DNA of 64,000 nucleotides from Meconema thalassinum (lineage: Eukaryota; Arthropoda; Insecta; Orthoptera; Tettigoniidae), in the NCBI GenBank assembly GCA_946902985.2, contig OX336394.1, positions 275,129,496 to 275,193,495 on the forward strand. The letters are read 5' to 3'. Positions 46,253 through 57,731 of the stretch are shown here, piece by piece. The notes below the pieces were generated by a model, which did not search any database, was not told the origin of the DNA, and saw nothing but the letters and a program-made list of their open reading frames with translations. Positions within the stretch are counted from its first letter, which is position 1. Every line of letters starts with the position of its first letter. The position numbers were made by a program, and so were the translations under genes.

Positions 46253-46836
46253 ACCTTCAAATTAAAAGTAGCCAAGACAAAGATGGTATGTCAGTAAAAT
46301 TGTTAAACAACTCCATTGACATGCCAAGTATCCCACTAACTACTTTAATAAATTTATCGTTAGAGACTGGTCTGGTGCCTGATGATCTAAAAATAGCACG
46401 AGTCATACCAGTCTATAAAGGAGGTGACAAAAGCAATCCAGACAATTACAGACCAATTTCCACCCTTCCACCCATATCCAAGGTACTCGAAACAGTAGTA
46501 AAAAGCAGAATGGTCAATATCTTAAATAAAAATGATTACTTCTACAAAGGGCAGTATGGATTCCAAGAAAACTCAAGCACAGAAATAGCCATAATTAATA
46601 TTATCTCTAACTTGCAGGATGTCATAGACAATAAGATGACAGCGAGTGGCCTTTTCATAGACCTGAGATAGGCGTTGGATACTGATGACCATGAAATTCT
46701 TTTAAGGAAACTTGATAAAGCAGGTATCCGAGGAGTAGCTTGGACATGGTTTAAAAATTACCTATCTAATAGTAAGCAGTATATTGAAATAAATGGCTAC
46801 AGAAGTGAGGAAGTAAATATTACCCACGGTGTGCGG
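46253..46836 (+). pseudogene. LINE ORF2 reverse transcriptase fragment
   Basis: SSQDKDGMSVKLL, ARVIPVYKGGDKSN, DNYRPISTLPPISKVLE, GQYGFQENSSTEIAI and GLFIDLR correspond to RT motifs 0-3 of CR1/Jockey LINEs. A TAG at 46669-46671 replaces the Lys/Arg before A-L-D-T, and the fragment continues through WFKNYLSNSKQYIEI until the Pao LTR starts at 46837. The YADD motif lies beyond the cut and is lost. Confidence 0.9.
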
Positions 46837-49800
46837 TGTATTCTTAGGAATACACGGTAAGACAGAGTGAGCTTTTGCTGCTCTTTGCTTTATTTCATTC
46901 CTTCATTTTTTCGCAAACACCAACAGTGATCTCCTGGTTTCTCTTTGTTGGTGTACTTTGCTTATATTACCTGTGAGTCTGTTCTAGATATATATCTTCC
47001 ATGACCCTCCTAGCGTCATCTAGCAGCGAATCTCTGAAGTTCCTCAATTTTTCCATGTACAAGAGGATTTCCTTACCAATCTGGCCACCAGATCTCGTCG
47101 CTATCGCCAGCTATCATCTCTGTGATCAAGAGGACTTGGTCTACTTTTTCATCCACCAGGCTTCGCTAATGACGCCTGCTATCAACTCTTTGAAGACCAT
47201 TTCATCAAGATACTTAATTTTTGTAGTGTTGGCTATTCTTATGTATATTCCTTTGTCTCCTACCCCACTCTTTTCCCTTCTCTGGTCCCTCCGCGCTTCG
47301 TTGAGCTGGCCTTACTTGTGCTACAGTCGTTAAGATTTTCAGTCGGAGCTTACCTAGTGCTCGTCTCCTCTCCTCGAGAGACAAACTTTTAAATCGGACG
47401 CCATGTCCAAATCTTAACTAACGGTCGGCTGGATCAACTACACCAGAAATGAGCTAAGTACAATGTTCTTCATATTTTAATCGATTTTAATTAGCTATAT
47501 GCTTTTAATACCGTTCTATAGACAGTGAGAAGTTGCTAAATGCTCTGCAATTGCAACCTTCGCGTGATTTTCGATGTCAGGCTTTGTCTAAGACAGCTAA
47601 TCTTGCAAAACGAAGCAGCATTTCCTTTGCATGTTAAATGAGAATGAGCTCTCACACCATGGGATTCTTATTAAACTAAATTCTGTCTATAGCAAACTTA
47701 GCTCGTTCCACCGCTGGACTTTATTTAACCAATTCAACAGTTATGATTGTTCTGGAATGTTCCACGCCAAACAATTCATCTAAAAGTTAAACCTTCTAGT
47801 ATTTTCCACTCACATATGAGAATACTTTTTCTAACCAAGGAATTTTCCTAATGAACAGCTAATAAACACCTAATTTTTCTTCCTTCGTGGGAATTTGGCT
47901 GCTGCATTCAAATATAACCTACAAATTTTTCAACGCAATAGGCTCTCGCAAATCAAATGCAACTAGTTGTTTTTCACCGTCGCAATAACTTTCCTTTCTA
48001 TAAACTTCCTGTGCTACAATAGTGAACTTTTCAACCACGTCAATAGACTATAGTGAAACAGTGCTCGTTCGACTTCTCATCCGTGTCGCGCTCGTCCGAA
48101 ATAAATAAAATAGTCCAAGAACTTTCTCCACAAAGTTCCTATTTCCTCTTCCTCAACCACTCTTTACTAACAAATTAGGTTAATCTTTAAATTTATGTAT
48201 TTTGCAACGAGGCCTCGCCAAACCATAGGCGCCCTGTCAACTTTTCTCCATTTACAACTTATTCATTCTGTTTAAATACCAGCAGTTAGAAACTACTTAT
48301 TAATCTATTTTCTTTTCTTGCTAGTACAAGATTGGGTTATGTTCTAAGTACTAAGCCTTTCATTAATCTCTTTAATCCAGGTTTCACGAAAGGGTAACTG
48401 GCCCAATTTTTTCCTCGTGATCCTGTTTAAATATAGAAGTTCTAGAAACGACTTCTTAATTTTTCTCTTCAGGTTTCACAATAAGTGACCTGCCCTATTT
48501 GTATAAACTATAAAAATAATTCTGCATCAATATAAGAAGTTATAGAAACTTCTATTTCATTTCTCCCTGTTTCTTTTTGTTGTTACTTTCGAAGTTAATA
48601 TTTGTTCATATTTTTAAGAGCCCATCTAGGAATCCATAAAGTACACACCTTGTACTTGATTTATTATTTAACTTTAATTACCTTTAAATTTTCAATTTGT
48701 TAATCTTAGCACCATTACAAAATCTTATGAGGATTTTAGTGCTTATAAAAGGTTCCAAACCAAAAAATTGTCAATTGCCTAGTGCAAGCTTTAAATGATT
48801 TTAGGAGGTCTGCGACCCCAATGGTTAAAAAAATCAAATTATATATGTGTTAAATTGATCACATTTTATGCATTGTTAAATAAATCCAACTTTATCCTTT
48901 TGCTTTATCATTTTCTATAAAATAACGATTAGGCAAGATCCTCTCTTCCCCTACTCTTCCTATGGGCTTAAATTTAAAAACTCCCAAATCAAATTAATAA
49001 CGGTTCCACTATTTGTTGCATTTGAGCAAGAACTCTTTGATAAGCTCATTCTAACTAGCTAGTAAGGCAAGCATAGCTCGCCCCGCCAGCTTCCTGCTTG
49101 TTGAGATTTTCTCTACAACTTATGGTTGGTTTTCCAAATTTAAGTTTTTTTCATTGTGTAAACTTTTAGTCGGCGCTTTGCTGGGTAAAAGCTTAGCCAT
49201 TCCTAAATGCAACTATTGGTGCTCTTACCAAAATTATTCCCAAGGGTATAATTGCTTCATCCCTACCCTTCTTGGAAACATTCGGTCGCTTTTTAGAAAC
49301 TCTACAATTTCAAGAATTAAAACATCACGGTCAATTCAAACTATTTGTATTCTTCAAAATATTTGTTTAAAACAAACTCCTTTGAAAAGATACATAGGAA
49401 ACTCATCATTTCTTTCTTTGCCAGACCACCACCCTTCCCCATAGTAGCCGAATCTTGGCTTGGAATTCAGGTACCACCTCCTCTCGCCCGCAAATAGCCC
49501 AAGCTCTAGCTGCGTTTCCTGTTAGCTGTGTTCAGGTCCCCACTCACTTTAGTGATTTCACGGGCTTTGCGGTGACACTCTTCTCTAAAAATTATTTGTA
49601 TTTGGTGTTGGACTTTCGTCCTATTATCCACACTTGTTCCTTAGTCCGAAACCCACTTCCCTTTACTTCTCTCTTCATCTTCCCTTGTGGGTAAGGTTCA
49701 TTCCTAGCAAAAACCTACCCAAACTTTGGTCCCAGACACCCGGGAGTCCATTTGCCAATATTTTGCAAATTATTAATATCTACTTTGCTTTTTTCATCTA

Positions 49801-50202
49801 TAACTTCGCAGTGCAAAGCTGGTGAGGTGGAAAGGGGTTGCTTCTGTCTCCTTTGGTGCATTTCTCCCGTTCAACTTGTTTGCTGCTGCCAGTCTGACAG
49901 CTTTTCCAAGGTTCCTCAGTTGCGTAAGTTATACTTCAATTTACCTATTTCACCATGCCTTCCACAGATAAAGATAAGGACGGCAAGGATGAAAAACTTA
50001 CTTCCAAACGAGCTTCTTATAAAGGGCAACTTACCCGATTCCGAAAATACAACAAAGAATTAGATCCCTCAGAAGCTCAATTAGATTTGTTAAAACATCG
50101 CGTAAAGTACTATGAACGTTCTTATGAAAACTATTGTACTATTCAAACCGAAATCGAAACCTGCATGCTCAATCAAACTGATGATCGAGTAGAGGACCGG
50201 AC
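46837..50202 (+). mobile_element. BEL/Pao retrotransposon 5' part: LTR, leader and gag start
   Basis: Starts TGTATTCTTAGGAATACACGG inside the LINE RT. The first 1.4 kb matches 1-1520 on the opposite strand. Because the gag ATG is at 49955, the LTR plus leader spans about 3.1 kb; where the LTR stops was not resolved. Within it, 47400-49900 is A+T-rich with no recognised gene. The element is cut at about 50202 by FLYWCH copy 2 and its pol region is not in the window. Confidence 0.7.
49955..50202 (+). pseudogene. Pao Gag N-terminal fragment
   Basis: ATG in a CACCATGCC context starts a Lys/Asp-rich head (residues 1-15), followed by KRASYKGQLTRFRKYNKEL and a helical YYERSYENYCTIQTEIE segment. This matches the first helices of BEL/Pao Gag proteins (the DUF1759-like region) from memory. 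The frame is truncated after about 82 codons by the FLYWCH element edge CCCTTTGAC. No other part of the gene remains. Confidence 0.65.
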
Positions 50203-50400
50203 CCTTTGACATAATTTGGATAATTGCATGGGCCAGTCCATAGGTACCAGTCAAAAGGGACCGGTCCAAAGGGATCAGCCAAAAGGACCTGTCCACAGGG
50301 ACCCGTCAAAAATGACTCCATTCAAAAAGGGCCCTTCCAAAGGGGCTAGTCAACAGGGACCAGTCCAAAGGGACAAATCAACAGGGATCAATGAAAAGGG
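50203..50400 (+). repeat. Element edge and subterminal 14-bp palindromic array, copy 2 left
   Basis: CCTTTGACATAATTTGGATAA, then about a dozen units near GGACCAGTCCAAAG with GGAC/GTCC half-sites. The open frame 50216-50500 with Lys-Gly-Pro-Val-Gln-Arg-Asp repeats results from this array and is not counted as a gene. Confidence 0.85.
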
Positions 50401-51408
50401 GGAAGCGCGTCATGTAAGTCGTTGCGCGCCGCCGCCGTGGGAACATAGGTGTTTATCAGCAGTCTCCGGCAATGTTCGGGAGAGTAACCTTGAAAAGTAG
50501 CTGAAACTCGGTAGTCGCAAGCATAGCTTGACCCGTTTCTTACCTATATGACAAGGTTAGGTTAGGTAAATTTAGGTTATGTTAGGTGAGCTGAGGTTAA
50601 GTCTTAAAATATTCCCTCTCTTATGTGTTCAAAGCCGATTCACCCTGAACAGTCAGCCAAAACTTTAAATATGTATTTATCATTACATAAAGAATTAAAG
50701 CAAACTTAATTAATTATGAATGGCGTTTTTTTTACTGTTCAATGTAGACAGAATATATGCATTAAAGATAGACTCAACACAAAATGTTTTGATTGTTGAC
50801 TTGCGTTATTGATAAATTGGTTTAATGTTAGGGGCAGTGCACACTTTCCATGTCGATAATTTATATAGGCTAGAAGGATGGTGTTGCAAACTTCTGATGT
50901 GTATTTCCAAATTTCCTGCATAGTCTATTTCATAGAATTTTCCTGTAACTTAAAAGTTCATGCTGATTTTGTCTTTGTGTTTGACATTGCAACTACAATG
51001 GTTGATTGGATATTCTTTGTCAACTTTCAAATCATGTAATTCATGTCAGATATGTTGGAATTTTTGTTCATGTATGAAGCTATCAAGTACCGATACCTAA
51101 TTGGTTACACAACTGTTTCATAATGAAAATCTTGATCTCTGATTCATTGGACAATTGTTTACGCTTGTCTGAACCAAGACTAACTGACTACTCACTGCTA
51201 AGGTTTAGAAATTACATTTACTCAAATCACATTCTGGTAAATAAGATCAGACTACTATAAACTGCTACCAGTCTTCCACCACTTTGCTAACACTTTTCTA
51301 GCATTTAACTCTCACTTTTGCTCTTACTTTAAACTGCACATACTACAAACTATCATTTTTATTATCGAGTTAACTTTACTAGAGATTAGTTTATGCTTAA
51401 CAGTTGAC

Positions 51409-51904
51409 ATGGAAGTATCAACGACTAGCTATGGTAAGCCATGTGCTTACTATAAAGGATATGCATATATTGTAAAAAGAACTAATAAAAATGGAACTGT
51501 TATTTGGTGCTGTTCGAAACAACGATCTAAAAAGTGTCGAGGAATGATTAAAACAAAAGGCTCCAACATACTTATTTCAATCGATCATCATTGTAAATCT
51601 CAAAATAATACTCATTTAAATGGACAAAATACTCTAACCAAGGTGAAAAAGCAAGACCAAGAAAAAAATAGTGTGGCTCAAGATAGTGCTTTGTTTGTTA
51701 AAGAGCATTTATTATCTCCTGAAAAAGACATGTTAGGACAGTCGTTAACGTCTAAGAAACCTCTAACACTATCAAAGACAACACAAACTATGCCAAAGGT
51801 TGTTGCATTGCAAGATGAACAAAAAGGATTAGATAGTAATAGTGATGATGATTATATTGATGATAATTATATTGATGATGATAATGATGATGATAACCAT
51901 GATT

Positions 51905-51936
<32 letters not shown>

Positions 51937-52110
51937 AATGGTTTTCACCCAAAAAAATCATTTGTTACATTTGTTTACTGGAACAATCCCAATAAGCTAA
52001 TCCAGCGGCTTCAGTACTTGCATACCTGTAAACAGGCTCCTCATACTAAATATGAGGAAGAACTTTTGGATATAGAAAATGAGCTTCGTGATGCTAAAAT
52101 TATAGTGTAA
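51409..52110 (+). CDS. FLYWCH zinc-finger protein A, copy 2, full length
   Basis: The 233-residue protein has one N-terminal FLYWCH domain (about 8-62): YGKPCAYYKGYAY, IWCCSKQRSKKCRG and SIDHHC, with probable ligands Cys35, Cys43, His60 and Cys62 (H-x-C instead of the usual H-x-H). A polar Lys/Gln/Asn linker (65-140) leads to an acidic run of mostly Asp (142-176, encoded by a GAT/GAC repeat) and a conserved-looking tail with NNPNKLIQRLQYLHTC and a Glu-rich helix ending DAKIIV. The acidic tract is absent from protein B. The ATG follows a short stretch resembling the minisatellite units, which also precedes gene B, so the two genes arose by duplication together with upstream DNA. Probable nuclear DNA- or protein-binding factor; role in the element unknown. 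Confidence 0.8.
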
Positions 52111-52159
52111 TGAATCCATGTAACCGCTTAAACTATTTCTTAACAATACATGTAATATT

Positions 52160-52515
52160 TTCTACCACTTTGCTACCACATTTCTAGATTGCTACCACTT
52201 TTCTACCACTTTGCTACCACTTTTCTACTACTTTTCTGCCACTTTGCTACCACTTTTCTAGTTTGCTACCACTTTTCTACCACTTTGCTACCACTTTTCT
52301 ACTACTTTTCTGCCACTTTTCTACCACTTTTCTAGTTTGCTACCACTTTTCTACCACTTTGCTACCACTTTTCTACTACTTTTCTGCCACTTTTCTACCA
52401 CTTTTCTACCACTTTACTACCACTTTGCTTCCACTTTCCTACCACTATGTTACCAATTGTCTACCACTTGTCTACCACTTTGCTACCACGTTTCTACCAC
52501 TTTTCTATCACTTTT
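52160..52515 (+). repeat. Minisatellite between FLYWCH genes, copy 2
   Basis: About thirty units of CCACTTTTCTA / CCACTTTGCTA with higher-order blocks separated by TAGTTTGCTA. It is longer than the copy-1 array (28685-28926). Confidence 0.9.
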
Positions 52516-52618
52516 AACTGTACATATTAAATATAAAAGCCAACGCTAAATAATTCTATTACCAGAACAGAGATAACCTTTGTAGTGTGCAAATCATACT
52601 AACAGGTTAGTTACTACT

Positions 52619-53020
52619 ATGGAACTTACTACAACTAACCGAGGTAAACAACGTGTACTCTATAAAGGCTACTCTTATAACTCTAGACGACAAAATGTAA
52701 AAGGAATAATATTCTGGCGATGCTCAAAACAGAGGTCAACAAGATGTCGAGGCAATATGAAAAGTAGAAATGGTGTGGTTTTAAGTGTGAGTGATCATCA
52801 ATGTAGTGCTCCAGACAAAACACTAATGGTGTTGGCAAAAAATCATCAGAATGCTAATAAGTTAGTACAAGAGAAAGATGTTTCTACTCAAAATAGTGCA
52901 TTGTTTGTTGAGCAACGTTTAACCCCTGTTGTAAAAGTTATGTTGTATCCATCTTCCACGCCTCAAGAGTCATCAACATCACAGACTATGCAAGAGGTAG
53001 TGTTGTTGTTGTTGTTTTAA
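52619..53020 (+). CDS. FLYWCH zinc-finger protein B, copy 2
   Basis: 133 residues; FLYWCH domain about 8-62 with RGKQRVLYKGYSY, FWRCSKQRSTRCRG and SDHQC. Ligands Cys35, Cys43, His60 and Cys62 match protein A, and the region from QNSALFVEQ onward also aligns with protein A. The C terminus ends in five hydrophobic residues coded by a GTT run from a SINE-like tail; beyond the stop, DNA equivalent to the KGLDSN part of protein A is still visible (about 53070-53085). Copy 1 differs by six residues with no frame change, a pattern compatible with selection or with recent common origin. Confidence 0.78.
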   Translation: MELTTTNRGKQRVLYKGYSYNSRRQNVKGIIFWRCSKQRSTRCRGNMKSRNGVVLSVSDHQCSAPDKTLMVLAKNHQNANKLVQEKDVSTQNSALFVEQRLTPVVKVMLYPSSTPQESSTSQTMQEVVLLLLF

Positions 53021-53340
53021 GGGGCTGAACTACAAAGTCATCTGCCTTGTTATGCAAGTGGATCGAAAAGGACTAGATAGTAATAGACAAAAGAGAGTTG
53101 TAGTTTGTATATAACTATTGTACAAGTACTTACATTAAATAAATAAAAATGGTGTATGGGTATTGTCTGTTTTTCTTAATTGCTATCCCTATGTCCCACT
53201 ATTAATGCAATTGTTAACCATCAATAGTCTCTGACTATGTTCGCAAAGAGAGTGACCTTAAACAATACACTCTATCTATGGTTGTGTGTACCGAGTACAC
53301 AATAATACAGTGTGGTCAATCAATGTGGAGGTAATAGTTA

Positions 53341-53426
53341 TATCAGGTAAGGGATTCGAACCCTTGCTTTCTTGTACAGAAAATTTGAACTTAAGTCAAA
53401 CACCATAACCACTCGGTCAACCTGAC
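53341..53426 (-). tRNA. tRNA-Leu(UAA) in FLYWCH element copy 2
   Basis: Identical base for base to 27772-27857, with all stems paired and anticodon TAA. It is divergently oriented relative to the FLYWCH genes. About 80 bp of its 3' flank differs from copy 1 at roughly eight positions, while the 86-base gene shows none. Confidence 0.88.
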
Positions 53427-53714
53427 AGTTACTAATTTAATTATTTTTGTGGACTTGAGTGTTTATAAAACTTTTTCCAGTATACATTGACTAAACCACT
53501 TTTTTTGTTTTGAAATATAGATTTTGTTTTGTTTGACCATAACATTGCAGTTATGAGTCTTGTGAACTGGGTGTTTAATATAGGGTTAAAGGCATTTTAA
53601 AATAATTTTAGAAAAGCTCTTAGGTATCGTGTCATGGGTTTTAGTAATGCATTACTGTTCGTTGACTAACATTTACCGTTACACAACATTATTTTGGTAG
53701 GCTCTACATGTTGT

Positions 53715-53880
53715 TGTTTGAGTCGTCAGTCTTTTGACTGGTTTGATGCAGATCTCCATTCCTCCCTGCCCTGAGCGAAACGTCTCATCTCTATATAACT
53801 ACCACACCCTACATTCAAGGCTATCTGTTTAACATATTATAACCTTGGATCTCCCCTACAAGCTCTTGGGTTCAATTCCT
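53715..53880 (-). repeat. SINE-like tail fragment, copy 2
   Basis: Inverted counterpart of 27330-27490, with the GTTGTTGTTTGAGTCGTCAG tail and CTTTTGACTGGTTTGATGC. Confidence 0.5.
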
Positions 53881-54939
53881 AGATTTAACACAAACTTTTA
53901 AAAGTGGTATGACAACTAAAACTAGTCTACTCAGTCTCGGGTGGTCCAAATAAGTAGAGAGGTTTTGATTCACACCTCAACCATAGAGCACCATGTTCTT
54001 TTTTTTAAATAATGATAGCCACTTGTTCAATTTCACATTTCACACATTGCAATTTGTCAATTTTCCATTTGCATTTTTTAAAATGACAGTTTGATGTTTT
54101 TCAATTTCATGATATTGAAACATGGATTTTTTCATTTTCATATTTACACATTTGTCAATTTCCCATTTGCATATATTTTCCTAAATGTCCGTTTAAGGTT
54201 TTTAAATTTTGTCTATATGGAAACATGGATTTTCCATTTTGCTGTTTACAAATTTTGTATATATTTATTTTGTGTGTATGTTGAAAAACGATATTTCCAA
54301 AACAAGATTTTTTATTTTTCTTTTTATGATATTGTAAATGATCTTAATGTGAGTGCTTGACCATGGCAATAATACAGTCTATCTATGTGTTAGCGGAACC
54401 ATAGAGGCTTATTACTACTGCTAGTAAGAATGTTTTACAAAAAACGACTATCTACCACTGCATTTGAAAAACAAAACGATTGAAAAAATCTATTTTCCAT
54501 TCATATATAAGTGCTAATTCTCCCTCTCCCCACCCTACCTCACCGTATTTTCTCTGGTCAAACAACCAATGCTACCCACACACACACACACAAGCTTTCT
54601 ATATAGCTCTCTCTATATATATGTTTTCTCTTGTCCACGAGATAAAAATTATGGTTGCTGGATTGTATCCTGCACTGTTTATGCGACATACCTTTTCCAG
54701 TTCATAAAACCGTTAGGTATTTCTCTACACATAGCGATTTTACCACTGCTCTACCTACGCCTTTTGCTTGTTTGGCTTTCTTACAGTCTAGTATGTGATA
54801 GGAAGCATTAACTGTATGTCAATCCCAGTCCACGTTTGTATTTGTAATCTAAGTAATAATTTGAAAAGAGACAAGTGTAATCAGTTTTAAACATTATCTC
54901 TGCTTTTATTTGTTTGTTTATGACATGCATATTAACCTA

Positions 54940-55010
54940 AAATCAAACCCTAGTCTACCTTAGTGAAAGGCTAACAGTTTAACCACTGCGTCACCATACC
55001 CTTTTTTCTT
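54940..55010 (-). repeat. Decayed tRNA-like SINE head, copy 2
   Basis: Counterpart of 26190-26262; CCTAAAATCAAACCC and ACCACTGCGTCACC are the decayed B and A boxes on the minus strand. Confidence 0.6.
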
Positions 55011-55799
55011 AGTTTGATTCGTTCTAGGCATTAGAGCTAGAAATCGAGTTAAGATCTCCAGTGAAAGAGGCACATGTGCTCACCACTATAGCACGTAATG
55101 TTTAGCTGGTAACATTAGACAACCGAAAATGATAGTATTTCTGTTAGCCAAGCATTTCTGCCATTTACCTACTGTGTGAGCTCTGCCAGCAAGACAGGTT
55201 AGTTTAGAACAAGTGTGTGTGAGTGTGTGTATAGATTATTAGCCTCAGGTATTTAAAGCTTGTTGTGTGTAGCGACCATCTTGTCCCAGTAACCACTGAG
55301 CAAGTTTTAACAGTCAACCCGTAATAACTGCATAGGATAGTTGTGTGTGGTTCATATACTTGTGTTTGTGCATTAGCATCATGCACTAGCTTTACCTTAC
55401 CCTCTATAGGTAGAGCGTTATCCCTTTCCTTTCTGATATTACCAATGACCACATTCACCCACAAGTTTTACTCTTAAACCATTGGTTTGTTTTTTGATTA
55501 AGTTTGGTTCGGTTTGGTTGGGTTTGATTCAGCTTGGTTCAGTTTAGTTCAATGTAGTCACCATTTCAGATTTTAGCTATCCTCTTTAACCAATCAATTA
55601 AAGATTGTCTACTCTTATTTTTGAATCGATAAATCAGATTCTGTATACACCATTTGTCATTTATTATCCCATACCTACAACCTATACTCTCTCTGTACTG
55701 CAGTTTGATCTGAAAACAAGTTCCAATGGTGAAAGATTTGTCAGTCACCATACATGTAGCCTACAATAATTCTTTCACTACCTAGCTATGTTTCATCAC

Positions 55800-56480
55800 T
55801 CGCTGTAAACATTTCACATGTCCATATCCGATTATAAATTTATAAAATCTCAGGTCGATGACCTTGATGTATTGGGTATTTTTGGGTAAATTCATTAGCC
55901 ATGGGAAAGGGTTGACCATTCTAAGTCCTATGACACCTCACATGTTGATATCCGATTATTAGTTTATAAATCTCAGGTCAATGACCTTGCTGTTTTGAAT
56001 TTTTGAGGTAAATTCATTGGTCATGGGAAAGGGTTAACCATTCGTAGTCCTATGACACCTCACTTGACCCTCTCTACTGATAAGTTTATAAAATTTTAGG
56101 TCAATGACCTTGCTGTTTTGGGTATTTTGGGTAAATTCGTTGGTCATGGAGAAGGGTTGGCCATCCTGAGTCTTGTGACACCTCACTTGTCCCTCTCTGA
56201 TTATTAGTTGATAAAATCTTAGGTTAAAGACCTTGCTGTTTTTTTTTGGGTAAATTCATTGGTCATGGGGAGGGGTTGGCCATATTAAGTCCTATGACAC
56301 CTCACTTCACCCTCTGTGATTATTAGTTAGCGAGATATTAACGAAAGTGCAGTTTGCCCCTTTTGACAAAAATGAATAATACATTCAAAAACAGGGCGTC
56401 ACCCCCAAGTCCAACGACCCCTCATACAAGACCCTAGCTTTCTTAGTTCATAAGATATTAAAAAGCCGATGACCTATTAG
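55800..56480 (+). repeat. Array of about 120-bp units, copy 2
   Basis: Five or so diverged units with GACACCTCAC, TTATAAAATCTCAGGTCAATG, ACCTTGCTGTTTTG and CATTGGTCATGGG, followed by a unit with GAGATATTAACGAAAGTGCAG. A related terminal block appears twice, at 56560-56790 and 57385-57620 (CACCCCCTAGTAGGGGTAG), around an insertion-like segment. Confidence 0.8.
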
Positions 56481-57108
56481 TTTTTGGATCTTTGGTTAAT
56501 TTGTAAAAAAAAAACGTATCTATAAATCATTATTCAAAAAGCCCGCCCTCTTACAAAAAAAAAACAATTGCGCATTCGTAAAACAAAAAAACAAAAATGA
56601 TAAATCATAGCGGCATTCAGTTGTATGCATGCACTTTATGTGGAACGAGTTTAATTTCATATTGGCATACAAACTCCCACATGTTGCACATGGAAAGTGA
56701 CTTATACCTAAAAATTATTATTTCACCCCCTAGTAGGGGTAGATTTTATTTTTGAGTGGAAATAAGTTATCCCTAGGAAAGGGGTTGTCTGCCGGAGTAA
56801 TTTGACTACTTGTACATGTCTCGAGCCTTATTCCCACCACTGTCAAAACAGGTTGTGACTTGTTAGCTCTTATCGTGCACGTGCACAAGTGAACACCTGT
56901 GTGTTAGATCATATTACACATGAACTTGCATTTTCTCACGTATGAACCAAAACAGGATGTGACTTGTTTCACAAGGAGAATGCTTATAATGACATCTCGC
57001 ACGTGTTCACATGTATTTCATCACTTTCCTTTCATATCGTTATCCTATTATAGTAGTAGAGACTGGGGAACAACGTCAGTTCAACACACACGCGAAATGT
57101 AGTTAGGC

Positions 57109-57360
57109 CCTTTGACATAATTTAAATAAATTCATGAGCCAGTCCGTAGGAACCGGTCCAAAAGGGATCAGTCCAAAGGGACTCATCAACAAGGACTCAT
57201 CCACAAGGACTCGTCGACAAGGACCTGTCCACAAGGACTTGTCCGCAAGGACCTGTCCACAAGGACTCGTCCACAGGGACTCGTCCACAATGACCCGGCA
57301 ACAATGACCCGTCCACAGGGACCTGTCAACGAGGACCCGTCCACAGGGAACCGCTCCCCC
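57109..57360 (+). repeat. Second edge-like sequence and 14-bp palindromic array
   Basis: CCCTTTGACATAATTTAAATAA and CAGTCCGTAGGAACCGGTCC repeat, in the same orientation, the left edge at 50202. About 16 units follow. Copy 1 has the array (21655-21905) but not the CCCTTTGACATAATTT part next to it. Confidence 0.85.
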
Positions 57361-57731
57361 ACCCTCTTCAAAAGCCATGAGTGGGCATGCGTAAAATCAG
57401 AAAACAAGCATGTTAATTCATAGTGGCTTGCCACCGTATACATGGCTCTTGTGTAGAACAACGTTTAAATCCATATCGGCATTCAAACTCTCACATGTTG
57501 CAATTGGAAAGAGAGATTCTCTAAACAATTACAATTTCACCCCCTAGTAGGGGTAGGTTTTATTTTGGGGTGGAAATATGTTGTTCATAGGAAAGGGGTA
57601 TCAGCCCGAGTTCAATGACACCTCATTCGTCAAAATCCGACCACGGGGTCGGGAGTTATCGGGCTGCCGCCATCTTGTGTGGAGGGTGTGGAGGTGGAGG
57701 GGCCAGAACCGGCCAAAACACACTACTCCTA

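Larger units (their letters stand above)
41083..46836 (+). mobile_element. CR1/Jockey-like LINE fossil, interrupted and 3'-truncated
   Basis: The order is ORF1 with a PHD-like finger, then ORF2 endonuclease, linker and RT fingers. A solo LTR (42864-44612) and a piggyBac-type element (45371-46248) split it, and a BEL/Pao LTR at 46837 cuts the RT in the palm. Several stops and frameshifts show it is old. Confidence 0.85.
50203..57731 (+). mobile_element. FLYWCH element, copy 2
   Basis: This 7.5-kb copy lies inverted relative to 21297-30875. Order: edge CCTTTGACATAATTT, 14-bp array, FLYWCH gene A, minisatellite, FLYWCH gene B, tRNA-Leu on the minus strand, SINE relics, about 120-bp repeat array, a second edge-like sequence and array at 57109, and a terminal block ending near CACACTACT. 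Left flank is Pao gag; right flank is a LARD LTR lacking its 5' part. No enzyme gene is visible. Confidence 0.75.

Noticed and set aside
50216..50500. Open frame with repeated Gly-Pro-Val-Gln-Arg-Asp; similar frames at 30579-30851, 21602-22003 and 57103-57378
   Set aside because: Produced by the 14-bp array, whose three-unit period is open in several frames and on both strands; no domain and no independent conservation.
52263..52549. Leu/Phe/Tyr/His/Thr-rich frames resembling membrane proteins
   Set aside because: They follow the minisatellite period exactly and are absent outside it.
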